Source: Actinomycetota bacterium (GTDB lineage Bacteria > Actinomycetota > Actinomycetes > S36-B12 > CAIYMF01). From it: a DNA stretch of 60,857 nt. Location: positions 1-60,857 of the forward strand of contig JAIUOK010000028.1 of the NCBI GenBank assembly GCA_020161245.1, in the 5' to 3' direction. Shown piece by piece: positions 47,655 through 57,306 of this stretch. Under the pieces are notes generated by a model. The model did not search any database and was not told where the DNA came from. It saw nothing but the letters and a program-made list of their open reading frames with translations. Made by a program: the position numbers and the translations under genes. Position 1 is the first letter of the stretch. Each line of letters starts with the position of its first letter.

Positions 47655-50002
47655 GCGCCCCGACCACCGAGCGGCCGGTCGCGCCCGAGCCCCAGGGGGT
47701 GCGCCCCGGCACCGACGTGCCGCGCTCGCTCACCGTCCCCGGCGTCCTCGCCCCCACGCTCGCGTCGTGGGGCGCGGTCCTGCTCGCTGCGCTGTGCCTC
47801 GGCCCGCTGTTCGACGGCTCGGGCTGGTTCGGCGCCACGCTGCTCGTCGTCACCGTCGTCACCGCCATCGGCGGCCTGTCCACCTGGCTGCGCGTCCCCA
47901 TGGTGCTGGTGCCGGTGCTGTGCGCCGTCGGCCTGTTCGCCGCGCTCGTGCAGCGGTTCACCGACTCCGCGCCCTGGGGCTTCATCCCGACCTTGGACGC
48001 CCTCTCGGACCTGCGGCTCGTGCTCGCGGAGGGCAGCGCGGACATCAGCCGTTTCGCGCCGCCCGTACCCGCGTCCGAGGGGCTCACCGCCGTCACCGCG
48101 CTGGGCGTGGGCAGCGTGGCGCTCGTCGTCGTGGTGCTGCAGGTCGTGCTGCGGCTCCCCGCCGTTGCGGGCCTGCCGCTGGTCGCGATGTACGTCGTCC
48201 CCGCCGCCGTGCTGTCCGAGGGCGCGCCGTGGTGGGCCTTCGTCCTCGTCGTGGCCGGCTGGCTGCTGCTGCTCGCCACCGACGAGCGGCTGAGCCTGGT
48301 GACCTGGGGCCGGGTGCTGCGGCGCAGCGACCGCGTCGGCGGCTCGAGCACGCTGCGCGGGCTCGGCGGCTCGGCGTTCCGCCTCGGCGCCGTGGCCGTC
48401 GCGATCGCCCTTGTGCTCCCCGTGGTGATCCCCGGCCTCACCGACGCCGTGCTCGGCCGGCGGGCCAGCGGCTCCGGCGGCGAGGGGCCCGGCGGCGGCG
48501 CCCCGGACGAGCTCGGCCTCGACCCGCTGGTGAACCTGCGGCGCGACCTGCTCGACAACCCCGACGTCGTGATGATGCGCTACACGACCGACGACCCCAC
48601 CCCGTCGTACCTGCGAGCGATCGTGCTCGAGACGTTCGACGGCGACTCGTGGAAGGCCCGGGCCTACAACGCGTCCGACGCCACCCCGGTCGCCGACGGC
48701 GGCTTCGCCTCGATCCCGTCGGGCCTGCCCGCCACGCCGCACGAGTACGCCATCACCGCCCGCGCGCTCGTCGACTCCTTCCTCCCCCTGCCGGAGCACC
48801 CGACGGCGGTCGCGGTCGACGGCGACTGGTTCGCCGACGATCTCACCGACGTCGTGTTCAGCCCGGACGGCGGCGACACCACCCGGGAGAAGCGCTGGGA
48901 CGTCGAGTCGCTCGACGTCAAGCCGACGGCCCAGCAGCTCAAGGACGCGGCGCCCGCCGTGGGCCAGGACCGCGCCGCTATCCAGAGCTCGGTCGAGATC
49001 CCGCAGTCGGTGCGCGACCTCGCCCGCGACGTGACCGCGGGCTCCACCACCGACTACGACATGGCGCTGGCGCTGCAGACGTGGTTCCGCAGCGAGTTCC
49101 GCTACAGCACCGACGTGCGGCCAGCCTCCTCCGGCGACTACCTCGAGGAGTTCCTGCAGGACAAGGTCGGCTACTGCGAGCAGTTCTCGGCGAGCATGGC
49201 GCTGATGGCGACGTCGCTGGGCATCCGCTCGCGCGTCGTCGTCGGCTTCACGCCGGGCAGCCCCACCGGCCAGCGCGGCACCTACGACGTGTCGGCGCAG
49301 AACGCCCACGCCTGGCCCGAGCTGTGGTTCGCCGGCGTCGGGTGGGTGTCCTTCGAGCCCACCCCCGGCACGGCGACCAACGGCCCGGCCCTGCCCGTGC
49401 CGGACTACGCCGACCCGGACAACCAGCCGGAGCCGGGCGCGACGCCGACATCGGAGCCCACGGCGGCGCCGGGCGGCAACCCCCGCGACCAGGACCTCGC
49501 CGCGGGCGACCCGACCGGCGGTGCGGTGGACGCCGGCGACGACGGGTCTGCCGTGAGCCTCGGCGAGCGGCTGCGCGAGCTGGCGTTCGTCGGCCTGCTC
49601 GTCATGGCGGTGCTGGCCGCGCTCGTGCCGGCCGCGGTGCGCTGGCTGCGCCGCCGTCGGCGCCTGGCCAAGGGTGCGGGCGCGGAGCAGGCCTGGGCCG
49701 AGCTGCGCGACACCGCCCTCGACCTCGGCGCGCCGTGGTCGGACTCCGCCACTCCTCGCCAGGCGGTGGCCGCCCTCGTCGAGGGCGAGCACCTCACCGG
49801 CGAGCCGGCCGCTGCGGCGGCCCGCCTCGGCCGCATCGTCGAGCGCTCCCGGTACGCGCCCGTGGCGCCCTCGGCGGCACCGGTGGCCGACGACGTCAGC
49901 ACTGTGCGGCGGGCCGTCCTGCACCGGCGGCGCACCCGGGCGCGCCTCAAGGCGGCCCTGGCCCCTGCCTCGCTGCGCCGCCGCGACGACATCGGCGTCT
50001 GA
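47651..50002 (+). CDS. transglutaminase-like membrane protein (TgpA type)
   Basis: A 783-residue protein. An N-terminal block of about six hydrophobic helices (about 35-285) is followed by a DUF3488-like extracytoplasmic part and the transglutaminase core with the catalytic Cys in GYCEQFSAS (about 508), His in NAHAWPELW (about 553) and Asp/Glu in WVSFEPTPG. A Pro/Gly linker, one more helix (about 645-665) and a basic DUF4129-like end follow. It completes the MoxR-DUF58-transglutaminase module. Substrate unknown. Confidence 0.92.
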   Translation: MSAPTTERPVAPEPQGVRPGTDVPRSLTVPGVLAPTLASWGAVLLAALCLGPLFDGSGWFGATLLVVTVVTAIGGLSTWLRVPMVLVPVLCAVGLFAALVQRFTDSAPWGFIPTLDALSDLRLVLAEGSADISRFAPPVPASEGLTAVTALGVGSVALVVVVLQVVLRLPAVAGLPLVAMYVVPAAVLSEGAPWWAFVLVVAGWLLLLATDERLSLVTWGRVLRRSDRVGGSSTLRGLGGSAFRLGAVAVAIALVLPVVIPGLTDAVLGRRASGSGGEGPGGGAPDELGLDPLVNLRRDLLDNPDVVMMRYTTDDPTPSYLRAIVLETFDGDSWKARAYNASDATPVADGGFASIPSGLPATPHEYAITARALVDSFLPLPEHPTAVAVDGDWFADDLTDVVFSPDGGDTTREKRWDVESLDVKPTAQQLKDAAPAVGQDRAAIQSSVEIPQSVRDLARDVTAGSTTDYDMALALQTWFRSEFRYSTDVRPASSGDYLEEFLQDKVGYCEQFSASMALMATSLGIRSRVVVGFTPGSPTGQRGTYDVSAQNAHAWPELWFAGVGWVSFEPTPGTATNGPALPVPDYADPDNQPEPGATPTSEPTAAPGGNPRDQDLAAGDPTGGAVDAGDDGSAVSLGERLRELAFVGLLVMAVLAALVPAAVRWLRRRRRLAKGAGAEQAWAELRDTALDLGAPWSDSATPRQAVAALVEGEHLTGEPAAAAARLGRIVERSRYAPVAPSAAPVADDVSTVRRAVLHRRRTRARLKAALAPASLRRRDDIGV

Positions 50003-50033
50003 CTCCGGCTGGGCGGGGATACGCCACGACAGC

Positions 50034-50064
50034 GAGAGGCCCCGGGCATCGCCCGGGGCCTCTC
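50034..50064. terminator. bidirectional terminator after the transglutaminase gene
   Basis: A perfect 14-bp stem (GAGAGGCCCCGGGC and complement) with a 3-base loop, between the convergent transglutaminase and DUF3040 genes. Confidence 0.85.
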
Positions 50065-50082
50065 GTCGTCAGGTGGGGACGG

Positions 50083-50490
50083 TCAGTACTCGCCGCCGTC
50101 GCCCTCGCGGCGCTTGCGGAAGCGCTCGTCCATCTTGTCCATGAAGCCGCCCTTGGGGGCCTTGGCCTGCTTGGCGGGCTTGGCAGCACCCGGCTTGGCC
50201 GCCGCGGGGGCCGCGGTCTCGGCCGGTGCGCGCAGGGTGCGGATCACCAGGAAGGTGCCGGCCAGCATCACCAGGAAGCCCAGGACGCCCAGCGGGATGA
50301 TCGAGGTGGCGGCACCGGCGACGAGCAGGCCGGCGCCGACGAGGGCCAGCAGGACACCGGCGGCGGCGCGACGACGGCTGCCCGGGCGCGGGGCCGCGGA
50401 TCGCAGGCTGGAGGCGAACTTGGGGTCCTCGGCATAGAGGGCCCGCTCCATCTGCTCGAGCAGACGCTGCTCGTGCTCGGAGAGCGGCAC
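50083..50490 (-). CDS. DUF3040 membrane protein
   Basis: A 135-residue actinobacterial protein. It opens with PLSEHEQRLLEQMERAL and DPKFASSLR, the DUF3040 signature, followed by two hydrophobic segments (about 44-63 and 67-85), then a basic Lys/Ala tail. Function unknown; such genes often lie near division genes in actinobacteria. Confidence 0.9.
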   Translation of the reverse strand: MPLSEHEQRLLEQMERALYAEDPKFASSLRSAAPRPGSRRRAAAGVLLALVGAGLLVAGAATSIIPLGVLGFLVMLAGTFLVIRTLRAPAETAAPAAAKPGAAKPAKQAKAPKGGFMDKMDERFRKRREGDGGEY

Positions 50491-50825
50491 GGCTCCTCCT
50501 CATGGGTCCTGCGCGCGGGCGCGCCCCGGTGTCCTGGTCTGAGGATAAGCAGGCTCGGGCCTCAGGGAAACCCGGACCGCCCAACCCGGACCGGGTGTCG
50601 GTGCCCGGCCGTCGCGACGGCGTCGTCTCGTACTGGTCTCATCGGCTGCCGCGGGGCCGACCTGATGCCTTGCGGGGGAAGCCGGTAGCCCGGACGGCGC
50701 AGCGGCGCGGGCCGCTGCCGCCAGGGGCGGCGCGAGGAGGTGCAGGTCGGTGCGGTGCCACCTGATCGACGCGCGGGGGCGCTGGGAAGTTCCGTGCATC
50801 CCGGGGCGGGGGGCCCGCCGACCGC
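50491..50825. other. 335-base spacer without recognisable gene
   Basis: The spacer between DUF3040 and dinB. Frames here give only low-quality Arg/Pro/Ala translations with no motif, and I see no convincing ribosome site or RNA. It should hold the DUF3040 promoter and the end of the dinB transcript. Confidence 0.5.
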
Positions 50826-52154
50826 TCAGCGGGGACGCGGCGCCACCGGCTGTCCCCCGAAGCCGTGGTCGTCGTCGTCGCGGCCGGGGCCGGCCACGAG
50901 CCGGGCCGGGGTGATCGACCCGCGTCCGAACCGGGCGGCGGCACGGTCGACGGCCTGCTCGGCCTCGCGCCAGCCCACCTCCGGCTCGTCGAGGAGCAGC
51001 TGCCGGGGGGCCTCGTCGGCGTCGACGAGGCCCTCGACGCGCACCCCGACCAGGCGCAGCCGGGCCCGCTGCAGGCCCAGGGCGTCGTAGAGCTCGCGGG
51101 CGGTGGCGTAGACCTCGCGGGCGACGTCGGTGGGCGAGCGCAGGGTGCGCGACCGGGTGATGGTGGAGAAGTCGGCGAACCGGACCTTGATCGAGACCGT
51201 GCGCCCGGCGACGCCCTGGGCCCGCAGCCGGGCGGCCACCTTCTCCGACAGCCGCAGCAGCTCGCGGCGGATGACCTCGGGGTCGTCGATGTCGCGGGGG
51301 AAGGTCTCCTCGTGGCCGACGCTCTTCTCGCCCTCGGGCACCTCGACCCGGCGCGGGTCGCGGCCCCAGGCGAGGTCGGCGAGGTGGTGGCCCGCCGCAG
51401 GGCCGAGGGCGCGCACGAGGGTGTCGACCGGGGTGTGGGCGATGTCGCCGACGGTGCGCAGGCCGAGGCGCAGCAGCACCTCCTCGGTCTTCTCCCCTAC
51501 GCCCCACAGCTGGCTGACCGGCAGCGGGTGCAGGAAGGCGATGACGCGGTCGGGCGGCACGACGAGCAGGCCGTCGGGCTTGGCACGGGTGGAGGCGAGC
51601 TTGGCGACGAACTTGGTGGCCGCGACGCCGACCGTGCAGGTGATGCCCTGCTCGTCGTGGACGCGCGCGCGGATCTGCTCGGCGATGACGGCGGGCGGGC
51701 CGAGCCGCCGGACGGCCCCGGCGACGTCGAGGAAGGCCTCGTCGAGGCTGAGCGGCTCGACGAGCGGCGTGATGTCGCGGAAGACCGCCATGACCCCGGC
51801 CGAGACCTCGGTGTAGAGCCCGAAGTCCGGCGGGAGCACGACGAGGTCGGGGCACAGCCGCTTGGCCCGCGACATCGGCATCGCCGAGTGGATGCCGTAG
51901 CGGCGTGCCTCGTAGGTGGCGGCGGTGACGACGCCGCGCGAGCCGTCGCCGCCGACGATGACCGGCAGCCCGCGCAGCTCGGGCCGGCTGCGCAGCTCGC
52001 AGGACGCGTAGAAGGCGTCCATGTCGACGTGCAGGATCGTGCAGCCGTCGTCCTCGCGGGCGGCGCCGGCCGACGACGCCGCGGTGCTGCGCCCGACGTC
52101 GTCCTGGGTGAGGCGCGCGCCGCGGGTGATCTGGCTGCGGCTCACCTCCGCCAC
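50826..52154 (-). CDS. dinB: DNA polymerase IV (Y family)
   Basis: A 442-residue Y-family polymerase. Catalytic motifs HVDMDAFYASCE (about 42-53) and SLDEAFLD (about 133-140) hold the three acidic residues; the YEARRYGIHSAMPMSRAKRLCP segment and the little finger (SVGHEETFPRDI) are standard. The first about 38 residues are an extension. The start could be the GTG at 52154 or the one at 52145, which has a better placed GGGAGG. It begins 46 bases after dnaE2 and is probably part of the same damage-inducible operon. Confidence 0.93.
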   Translation of the reverse strand: MAEVSRSQITRGARLTQDDVGRSTAASSAGAAREDDGCTILHVDMDAFYASCELRSRPELRGLPVIVGGDGSRGVVTAATYEARRYGIHSAMPMSRAKRLCPDLVVLPPDFGLYTEVSAGVMAVFRDITPLVEPLSLDEAFLDVAGAVRRLGPPAVIAEQIRARVHDEQGITCTVGVAATKFVAKLASTRAKPDGLLVVPPDRVIAFLHPLPVSQLWGVGEKTEEVLLRLGLRTVGDIAHTPVDTLVRALGPAAGHHLADLAWGRDPRRVEVPEGEKSVGHEETFPRDIDDPEVIRRELLRLSEKVAARLRAQGVAGRTVSIKVRFADFSTITRSRTLRSPTDVAREVYATARELYDALGLQRARLRLVGVRVEGLVDADEAPRQLLLDEPEVGWREAEQAVDRAAARFGRGSITPARLVAGPGRDDDDHGFGGQPVAPRPR

Positions 52155-52200
52155 CTCCCGCGCTGCACGGGTCCATGATGCGCCCCGCCGCCCACGGGGC

Positions 52201-55200
52201 TCACCATCCCGAGCTGCCGGGGCTGGAGTGCCAGAGCTTGGAGGGGGCGTCGGCCTTGTCCTGCGCCGCCTTCTCCTGGGCCCGGCGCTCCGCCTCGGCG
52301 GCCGCGCTGCGACGGGTCTCGTCGGCGGACACGCCCTGCGGCTTGATGTCGGCGTAGGGCGACTGCCGGAAGCCGCTCGCGTGGACGAGCACCCGGCGCA
52401 CCTGCTCGTCGGTCGTGCTGGTGCCCTCCCCTGCGCCGGCCGCCCGGGCCGCCGCGGCGAGGTCGCTGCCCCGGCGCCCCATCCCGCCCGCGGCCGGTCC
52501 GGGGCCGGGCGGTGCGCCCATGCCCCCGCCGGGCCCGCCGTAGGAGAAGCCCTGCGCGGCCGGGGGCAGCGCAGCCACGACCGGACGGGTCGAGCGGCTG
52601 CCCGCGCGCCCCGCCACGGCCGCCTCGTCGGCGTCGTCGAGGGTGCCGCCGGCGCCGAGCATGAGCGCGACGGCGGGCAGGCCCCCGGCCTTCCACGCCT
52701 CGTGCACCGCGCCGAGCTCCCACGCCCCGGTGGCGCGCAGCGAGATGCCGCGCGGGCCGGTGCGGCGGACCTCGCCGCGCACGAGCAGCAGCCACGAGCC
52801 GAACACGGTGGCGGCGTAGGGGCCCTGCACGTCCTCGAAGAACGTGGCGTCGACCGGGCCGGTGGAGTCGTCGAGGGTGAGGAAGACGACGCGGCGCCCC
52901 GAGCGCACGGGCGGGGTCTGGGTGGCGACCTTGACGCCGGCCACGAGCACCTCGCTGCGGCTGCGCCGCGACAGCAGGTCGCGCGACCACGTGATGCCGA
53001 GGTCGTTCAGGAGCGGGGTGTAGAAGTCGACGAGGTGGCGGCTGGCGTCGAGGCCGAGCACCTCGAGCTCGGCGCGCACGCGCTCGGCCTCGGTCATCTC
53101 CGGCAGCCCGCTCGGCGCCACCTCTCCCGGGGCGTCGCCGAGGTCGAGGACGAGCTGGACGTCGAGCTGGTCGACCGGGACGGCGGCCGCCGGGCCCTGA
53201 GCCTGGCGGCGCGCGGCCGCGACGGTGTCGAAGGAGCCGGTGCCGAAGGAGCCCGGGCCCGCTCCGGGGTCGGGCTGGGGCAGGGCCACGGAGGCCGCCG
53301 GCGTGCCGGTGGACGTGAGCGGGAGGTCGCGCCGGCGGCGGCCCTTCGGCGCCGCGGCCCGTGCCGCCCGGGCGGCGGCCCGGGTGTGGCGGTCGAGGTC
53401 GGCGACCTGGAGCAGGAGGTCGCGGCGGGTCACCCGGCCGCGGCGGCGCACCGGGCTGGCCAGGCCGATGCCGTAGAGGGAGTCGAAGCCGCCGGCGACG
53501 ACGAGCCGCTCGACGACCGGGCGCGACACCGCCGCCCGGTGCCAGAAGTCCGACAGCGAGCCGTAGGGCCGGCCGGCCACGATCCGCTGCACCTCGGCGT
53601 CGGTGATGCCCTTGACGTCGGCGAGGGACAGACGGATGCCGTAGGCCGAGCCGTCGGGCAGGCCGGGCACGTCGGGGCCGCGGCGCGGGCGCTCGCCGAG
53701 GATCTCCGGCGGCGGCTCGTCGTAGGGCGAGACCCGCTCGACGCGGTAGGCGCCCTCGGAGGCGTTGACGTCGAGGCCGAGCACCGCGATGCCGAGGTTG
53801 CGGGCGTCGTCGAGGATGAGCCGCTTCGGGTACATGCCGGGGTCGTGGGTGAGGACGCCGGCGAGGAAGGCCGCCGGGTGGTGGGCCTTGAGCCAGGCCG
53901 AGTGATAGGTCGGCAGCGCGAACGCCGCGGCATGGGCCTTGCAGAAGCCGAAGGACGCGAAGGCGCGCAGCACCTCCCACACCTTCTCGATGGTGGCGAG
54001 GTCGTAGCCCTGCGCGCGGGCCGCCGGGTAGAACCAGGCGCGGATCTCCTGCTGCCCCTCGGGCGAGCCGAGCGAGCGGCGCACCTCGTCGGCCTCGGCG
54101 AGGGTGGCGCCGGTCATCACCGCGACGATGCGCAGCACCTGCTCGTGGAACACCACGACGCCGTGGGTCTCCTCGAGCGCCGGGCGCAGCGACGGGTGCA
54201 GGTAGACGGCGTCGTTCCAGCCCTGCCGGGCGCGCAGGAACGGCGAGACCATGTCGGACTTCACCGGTCCGGGGCGGAACAGGGAGATGTCGGTGATGAG
54301 GTCGTCGAAGGTCTCGGGCGCGAACTTGCCGACGAGCTCGCGCTGGCCGGGCGACTCGATCTGGAAGCAGCCGAGGGTGTGCGCGGACTGCACGAGGGCG
54401 TAGGTGGCGGCGTCGTCGAGCGGCACGGCGTCGAGGTCGACCCGCTGGCCGTCGACCCGCTCGATCTCGTCGAGCGCATAGGCCATCGACGACTGCATGC
54501 GGATGCCGAGGACGTCGAGCTTGAGCAGGCCGAGCTCCTCGACGTCGTCCTTGTCGAACTGGCTCATCGGGAAGCCCATCCAGCTGGCCTCGACGGGCGT
54601 GCGGTCGAGCAGCGTGGTGTCGGAGAGCAGGACGCCGCACGGGTGCAGCGCGATGTGGCGCGGCAGGCCGTCGAGGGCCTCGACGAGGGTGAGGAAGCCG
54701 TCGAGCTCGCCGCGCGCCGCAAGCCTGCCCAGGCCCGACGAGCGCAGCTCGGGCAGCTCCTGCAGGGCGGCGCGCGCGTCGCGGGCGCGGATGTGCGGGA
54801 AGGCGGTGGCGAACGCGTCGATCTCGCCGCGCGGCAGGCCGAGGGCGGCGCCGACGTCGCGCACGGCGTGCCGGACGCGGTAGGTGTCGCGCATCGACAC
54901 GCACGCGCACCGCTCGCCGCCGAAGCGCTCGAGGATCCGCTCGTAGACCTCGGTGCGCCGCGCGGACTCGACGTCGATGTCGATGTCGGGCAGCGCGCGG
55001 CGCAGCGGCGAGAGGAACCGCTCCATGAGCAGGCCGTGGGCGAGGGGGTCGACGCCGGAGATGCCGAGCAGGTGGTTGACCAGGCTGCCCGCACCGGAGC
55101 CGCGCGCGGCGACGCGCACACCCATCCCCTGGATGATCCCGACGACCTCGCCGACGGTGAGGAAGTAGCCGGCGAAGCCGAGCACCGCGATGGTGGCCAG

Positions 55201-56550
55201 CTCGTCGTCGAGCCGCTCCTGCGCCTCGCGCGCCGCGCTCCCGCGCCGGCCGGTGCGGCGCAGGTAGTCGGCGAGGGCGGCGTCGCACCGGGCCCGCAGG
55301 TGGCGGTCGGCCTCGACCGCCTCGGCGGCCAGCGCCGCGGGCCCGCGGTCGCGCACCGCGCTGCTGCGCCCGGCGGTGGCGGCCGGGAGCAGCAGATCGA
55401 GCTCGGGCACGTGCACCTCGCCGATGCCGAGGTCGGTCACGGGGTCGAGGCGGCAGGCGTCGGCGAGGGTGCGGGTGTCGGCGAGCAGGCGGGCGACCTC
55501 GCGGTCCTCCGTCGAGCCGTCGGCAGCGCCCGACAGCCGCACCACCTCGCGGGCCACCTGCTCCATCCGTGCACCGTCGGCGAGGTGGCCCTCGCCGTTG
55601 GCGCGGTCGAGGTGGCGGGAGTCGAGCGGCACCAGCCGGCGGATCGCGTCGAGGACGTCGACCACCGGCGCCTGGTCGCGGTCGGCGTGGCGCACCGCGT
55701 TGGTGAGCACCGCGGGCAGGCCGTGCTCGCGCGCGAAGCCGAGCATCCGGGCGGCGAAGGCCGAGGAGTAGGGCAGCCCGCGGGTGCGCGCCCCGGTGAG
55801 GTCGGTGGCGGCGAGGCCGGCGTCGCGGGCGCGGTGGCTCACGATCTCGATCGCGAGGCTGCGGCCGAAGGCCTCCTGCCAGGGCCGCAGCGCGGCGAGC
55901 GCGAGGTCGGGACGGCGGCGCGCGACGGCGCGGCCCACCTCGGACTCCGGGCCGAGCAGGACGACGAGCCCCTCGGCATGGCGGGCGACGACGTCGAGCG
56001 GGACGACCGGCTGCCCGCGCCGCGCGGCGTCGTCGCGCTCCCCCGCCAACGGCTCGGTGCCCAGGCCGAGGTGCCCGGCCGACACCAGCCGGCACAGCGA
56101 CGCCCAGCCCTGCCGGCCGCGCGCCAGCAGCACCGCACGCGGGTGGCGGGGGTCGACCTCGGCCCCGCCGCGCGCCGGGGTGCGCCGGGCCGGCGCCGGC
56201 TCGCCCGCGCCCACCCGCTCCGCGAGGGTGGGGCCCGACCCCAGCCGGCCGGCGGCGGTGCGCTGCACCCGCGCCCCGATCCCGCCGCCGCGCGCTCCCC
56301 CGAGGGGCAGCTCGGGCACCTCGAGGCCGCCCCGCACCGCGAGGTCGACGCCGAGGATCGGGGCGATGCCGGCATCGCGGCAGGCCAGCACGAAGCGCAC
56401 CGCGCCGTAGAGGCCGTCGCGATCGGTGAGGGCGAGGGAGCCCTGCCCGAGGTCGGCCGCACGCGCGACGAGGGCGGCCGGGCTGCTCGCGCCGTGGCGC
56501 AGCGAGTAGCCGGAGGCCACGTGGAGGTGGACGAAGGGGTCGGCGGGCAT
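52201..56550 (-). CDS. dnaE2: error-prone DNA polymerase DnaE2 (ImuC), oversized
   Basis: A 1449-residue C-family polymerase, about 350 residues longer than usual DnaE2. It starts MPADPFVHLHVASGYS (PHP domain) and carries the catalytic PDIDIDVES near residue 520, the FGFCKAHAAAFALPTYHSAWLKAHHP region and the helix-hairpin-helix and OB parts. Extra material includes about 60 Arg/Pro/Gly residues inside the PHP region (about 85-140), a linker of about 90 residues near 1050-1140, and a C-terminal extension of about 150 residues ending in the family-like SPYADIKPQG segment and a charged coil. It performs mutagenic translesion synthesis. Confidence 0.95.
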   Translation of the reverse strand: MPADPFVHLHVASGYSLRHGASSPAALVARAADLGQGSLALTDRDGLYGAVRFVLACRDAGIAPILGVDLAVRGGLEVPELPLGGARGGGIGARVQRTAAGRLGSGPTLAERVGAGEPAPARRTPARGGAEVDPRHPRAVLLARGRQGWASLCRLVSAGHLGLGTEPLAGERDDAARRGQPVVPLDVVARHAEGLVVLLGPESEVGRAVARRRPDLALAALRPWQEAFGRSLAIEIVSHRARDAGLAATDLTGARTRGLPYSSAFAARMLGFAREHGLPAVLTNAVRHADRDQAPVVDVLDAIRRLVPLDSRHLDRANGEGHLADGARMEQVAREVVRLSGAADGSTEDREVARLLADTRTLADACRLDPVTDLGIGEVHVPELDLLLPAATAGRSSAVRDRGPAALAAEAVEADRHLRARCDAALADYLRRTGRRGSAAREAQERLDDELATIAVLGFAGYFLTVGEVVGIIQGMGVRVAARGSGAGSLVNHLLGISGVDPLAHGLLMERFLSPLRRALPDIDIDVESARRTEVYERILERFGGERCACVSMRDTYRVRHAVRDVGAALGLPRGEIDAFATAFPHIRARDARAALQELPELRSSGLGRLAARGELDGFLTLVEALDGLPRHIALHPCGVLLSDTTLLDRTPVEASWMGFPMSQFDKDDVEELGLLKLDVLGIRMQSSMAYALDEIERVDGQRVDLDAVPLDDAATYALVQSAHTLGCFQIESPGQRELVGKFAPETFDDLITDISLFRPGPVKSDMVSPFLRARQGWNDAVYLHPSLRPALEETHGVVVFHEQVLRIVAVMTGATLAEADEVRRSLGSPEGQQEIRAWFYPAARAQGYDLATIEKVWEVLRAFASFGFCKAHAAAFALPTYHSAWLKAHHPAAFLAGVLTHDPGMYPKRLILDDARNLGIAVLGLDVNASEGAYRVERVSPYDEPPPEILGERPRRGPDVPGLPDGSAYGIRLSLADVKGITDAEVQRIVAGRPYGSLSDFWHRAAVSRPVVERLVVAGGFDSLYGIGLASPVRRRGRVTRRDLLLQVADLDRHTRAAARAARAAAPKGRRRRDLPLTSTGTPAASVALPQPDPGAGPGSFGTGSFDTVAAARRQAQGPAAAVPVDQLDVQLVLDLGDAPGEVAPSGLPEMTEAERVRAELEVLGLDASRHLVDFYTPLLNDLGITWSRDLLSRRSRSEVLVAGVKVATQTPPVRSGRRVVFLTLDDSTGPVDATFFEDVQGPYAATVFGSWLLLVRGEVRRTGPRGISLRATGAWELGAVHEAWKAGGLPAVALMLGAGGTLDDADEAAVAGRAGSRSTRPVVAALPPAAQGFSYGGPGGGMGAPPGPGPAAGGMGRRGSDLAAAARAAGAGEGTSTTDEQVRRVLVHASGFRQSPYADIKPQGVSADETRRSAAAEAERRAQEKAAQDKADAPSKLWHSSPGSSGW

Positions 56551-56618
56551 GACGGGTCTGCGGTCGCTGGTCGGCGGGGTCGGCGGGCGGGGTCGGCGGG
56601 CGGGTGACGGGCGGCGGG

Positions 56619-57164
56619 TCAGCTGGCCGCGGCGAGCACGGGCTGGTGCGGCACGCCGAGCATCCGCGCGACCCGGGCGAGGAAGGCCTCGGCGTCGCGG
56701 ACGAGGTCGTCGGCCTCGCGCTCGGTGACCACACCGCGCAGCCCCGCCTCGGCGGCGGCCCGCTTGCCGGCGCCGGCGGCGAAGAACTGCGCCCACTCGG
56801 CCATCTCGGGCGCGACCTCGGCGAGCAGCACCCACGCGCTGCGCAGCCGGGCGCGCGACCCGCGCGGGCGGGCCCGGGCGGCGAGCACCGCGGCCGCGGC
56901 GCGCAGCGCGGAGAGGTGGGCGCGGGCGTAGCGCAGGCCGGTGTCGTCGGTGCCGGCCGCGGCGAGCAGCTCGCGGGCGGCGCTGGCGAGCAGGTCGCGG
57001 CTCGGCGCGGGCAGGCCGGGCGAGGCGGCCAGCGGCTGCTCCGGCTCCGACGGGGACGCCGCGGGGCCGGGATCGGCAGCAGGGATGGGAGCAGCGGCGG
57101 GGACGGGAGCACCGCTCCGGTCGAGATCGTGGTCGCGGTCGACGGCGACATCGAGGTCGGGCAT
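56619..57164 (-). CDS. SAV_6107-type HEPN domain protein
   Basis: A 181-residue mostly helical protein. After a Pro/Ala-rich N-terminus, helices contain RDLLASAARELLAAAG, RYARAHLSALRAAAAVLAARARP and SAWVLLAEVAPEMAEWAQFF, matching actinobacterial SAV_6107 HEPN proteins found next to dnaE2. I chose the ATG at 57164 (AGAGGAG 6 bases upstream). An in-frame ATG at 57296, 10 bases after the DUF6504 stop, would add 44 residues. The R-x4-6-H RNase motif of toxic HEPNs is not clear here. Role inferred from context: a DNA-damage accessory factor. Confidence 0.8.
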   Translation of the reverse strand: MPDLDVAVDRDHDLDRSGAPVPAAAPIPAADPGPAASPSEPEQPLAASPGLPAPSRDLLASAARELLAAAGTDDTGLRYARAHLSALRAAAAVLAARARPRGSRARLRSAWVLLAEVAPEMAEWAQFFAAGAGKRAAAEAGLRGVVTEREADDLVRDAEAFLARVARMLGVPHQPVLAAAS

Positions 57165-57306
57165 GACGGCTCCTCTCGGCAGGGCAGGACGGGCAGGACG
57201 GGCAGGACGGACGCTGGGGCTGCTGGTGCTGGCGCCGGGGGCGGCCTCCGGCTCGAGCAGCACGAGCTGGAGGTGGCGCGCGGGACGACGACGCATCCGG
57301 GCCCCC

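Noticed and set aside
50502..50765. An 87-residue + strand ORF in the spacer between DUF3040 and dinB.
   Set aside because: Composition is Arg/Gly/Pro-rich with no motif or ribosome site; probably noise in high-GC DNA.
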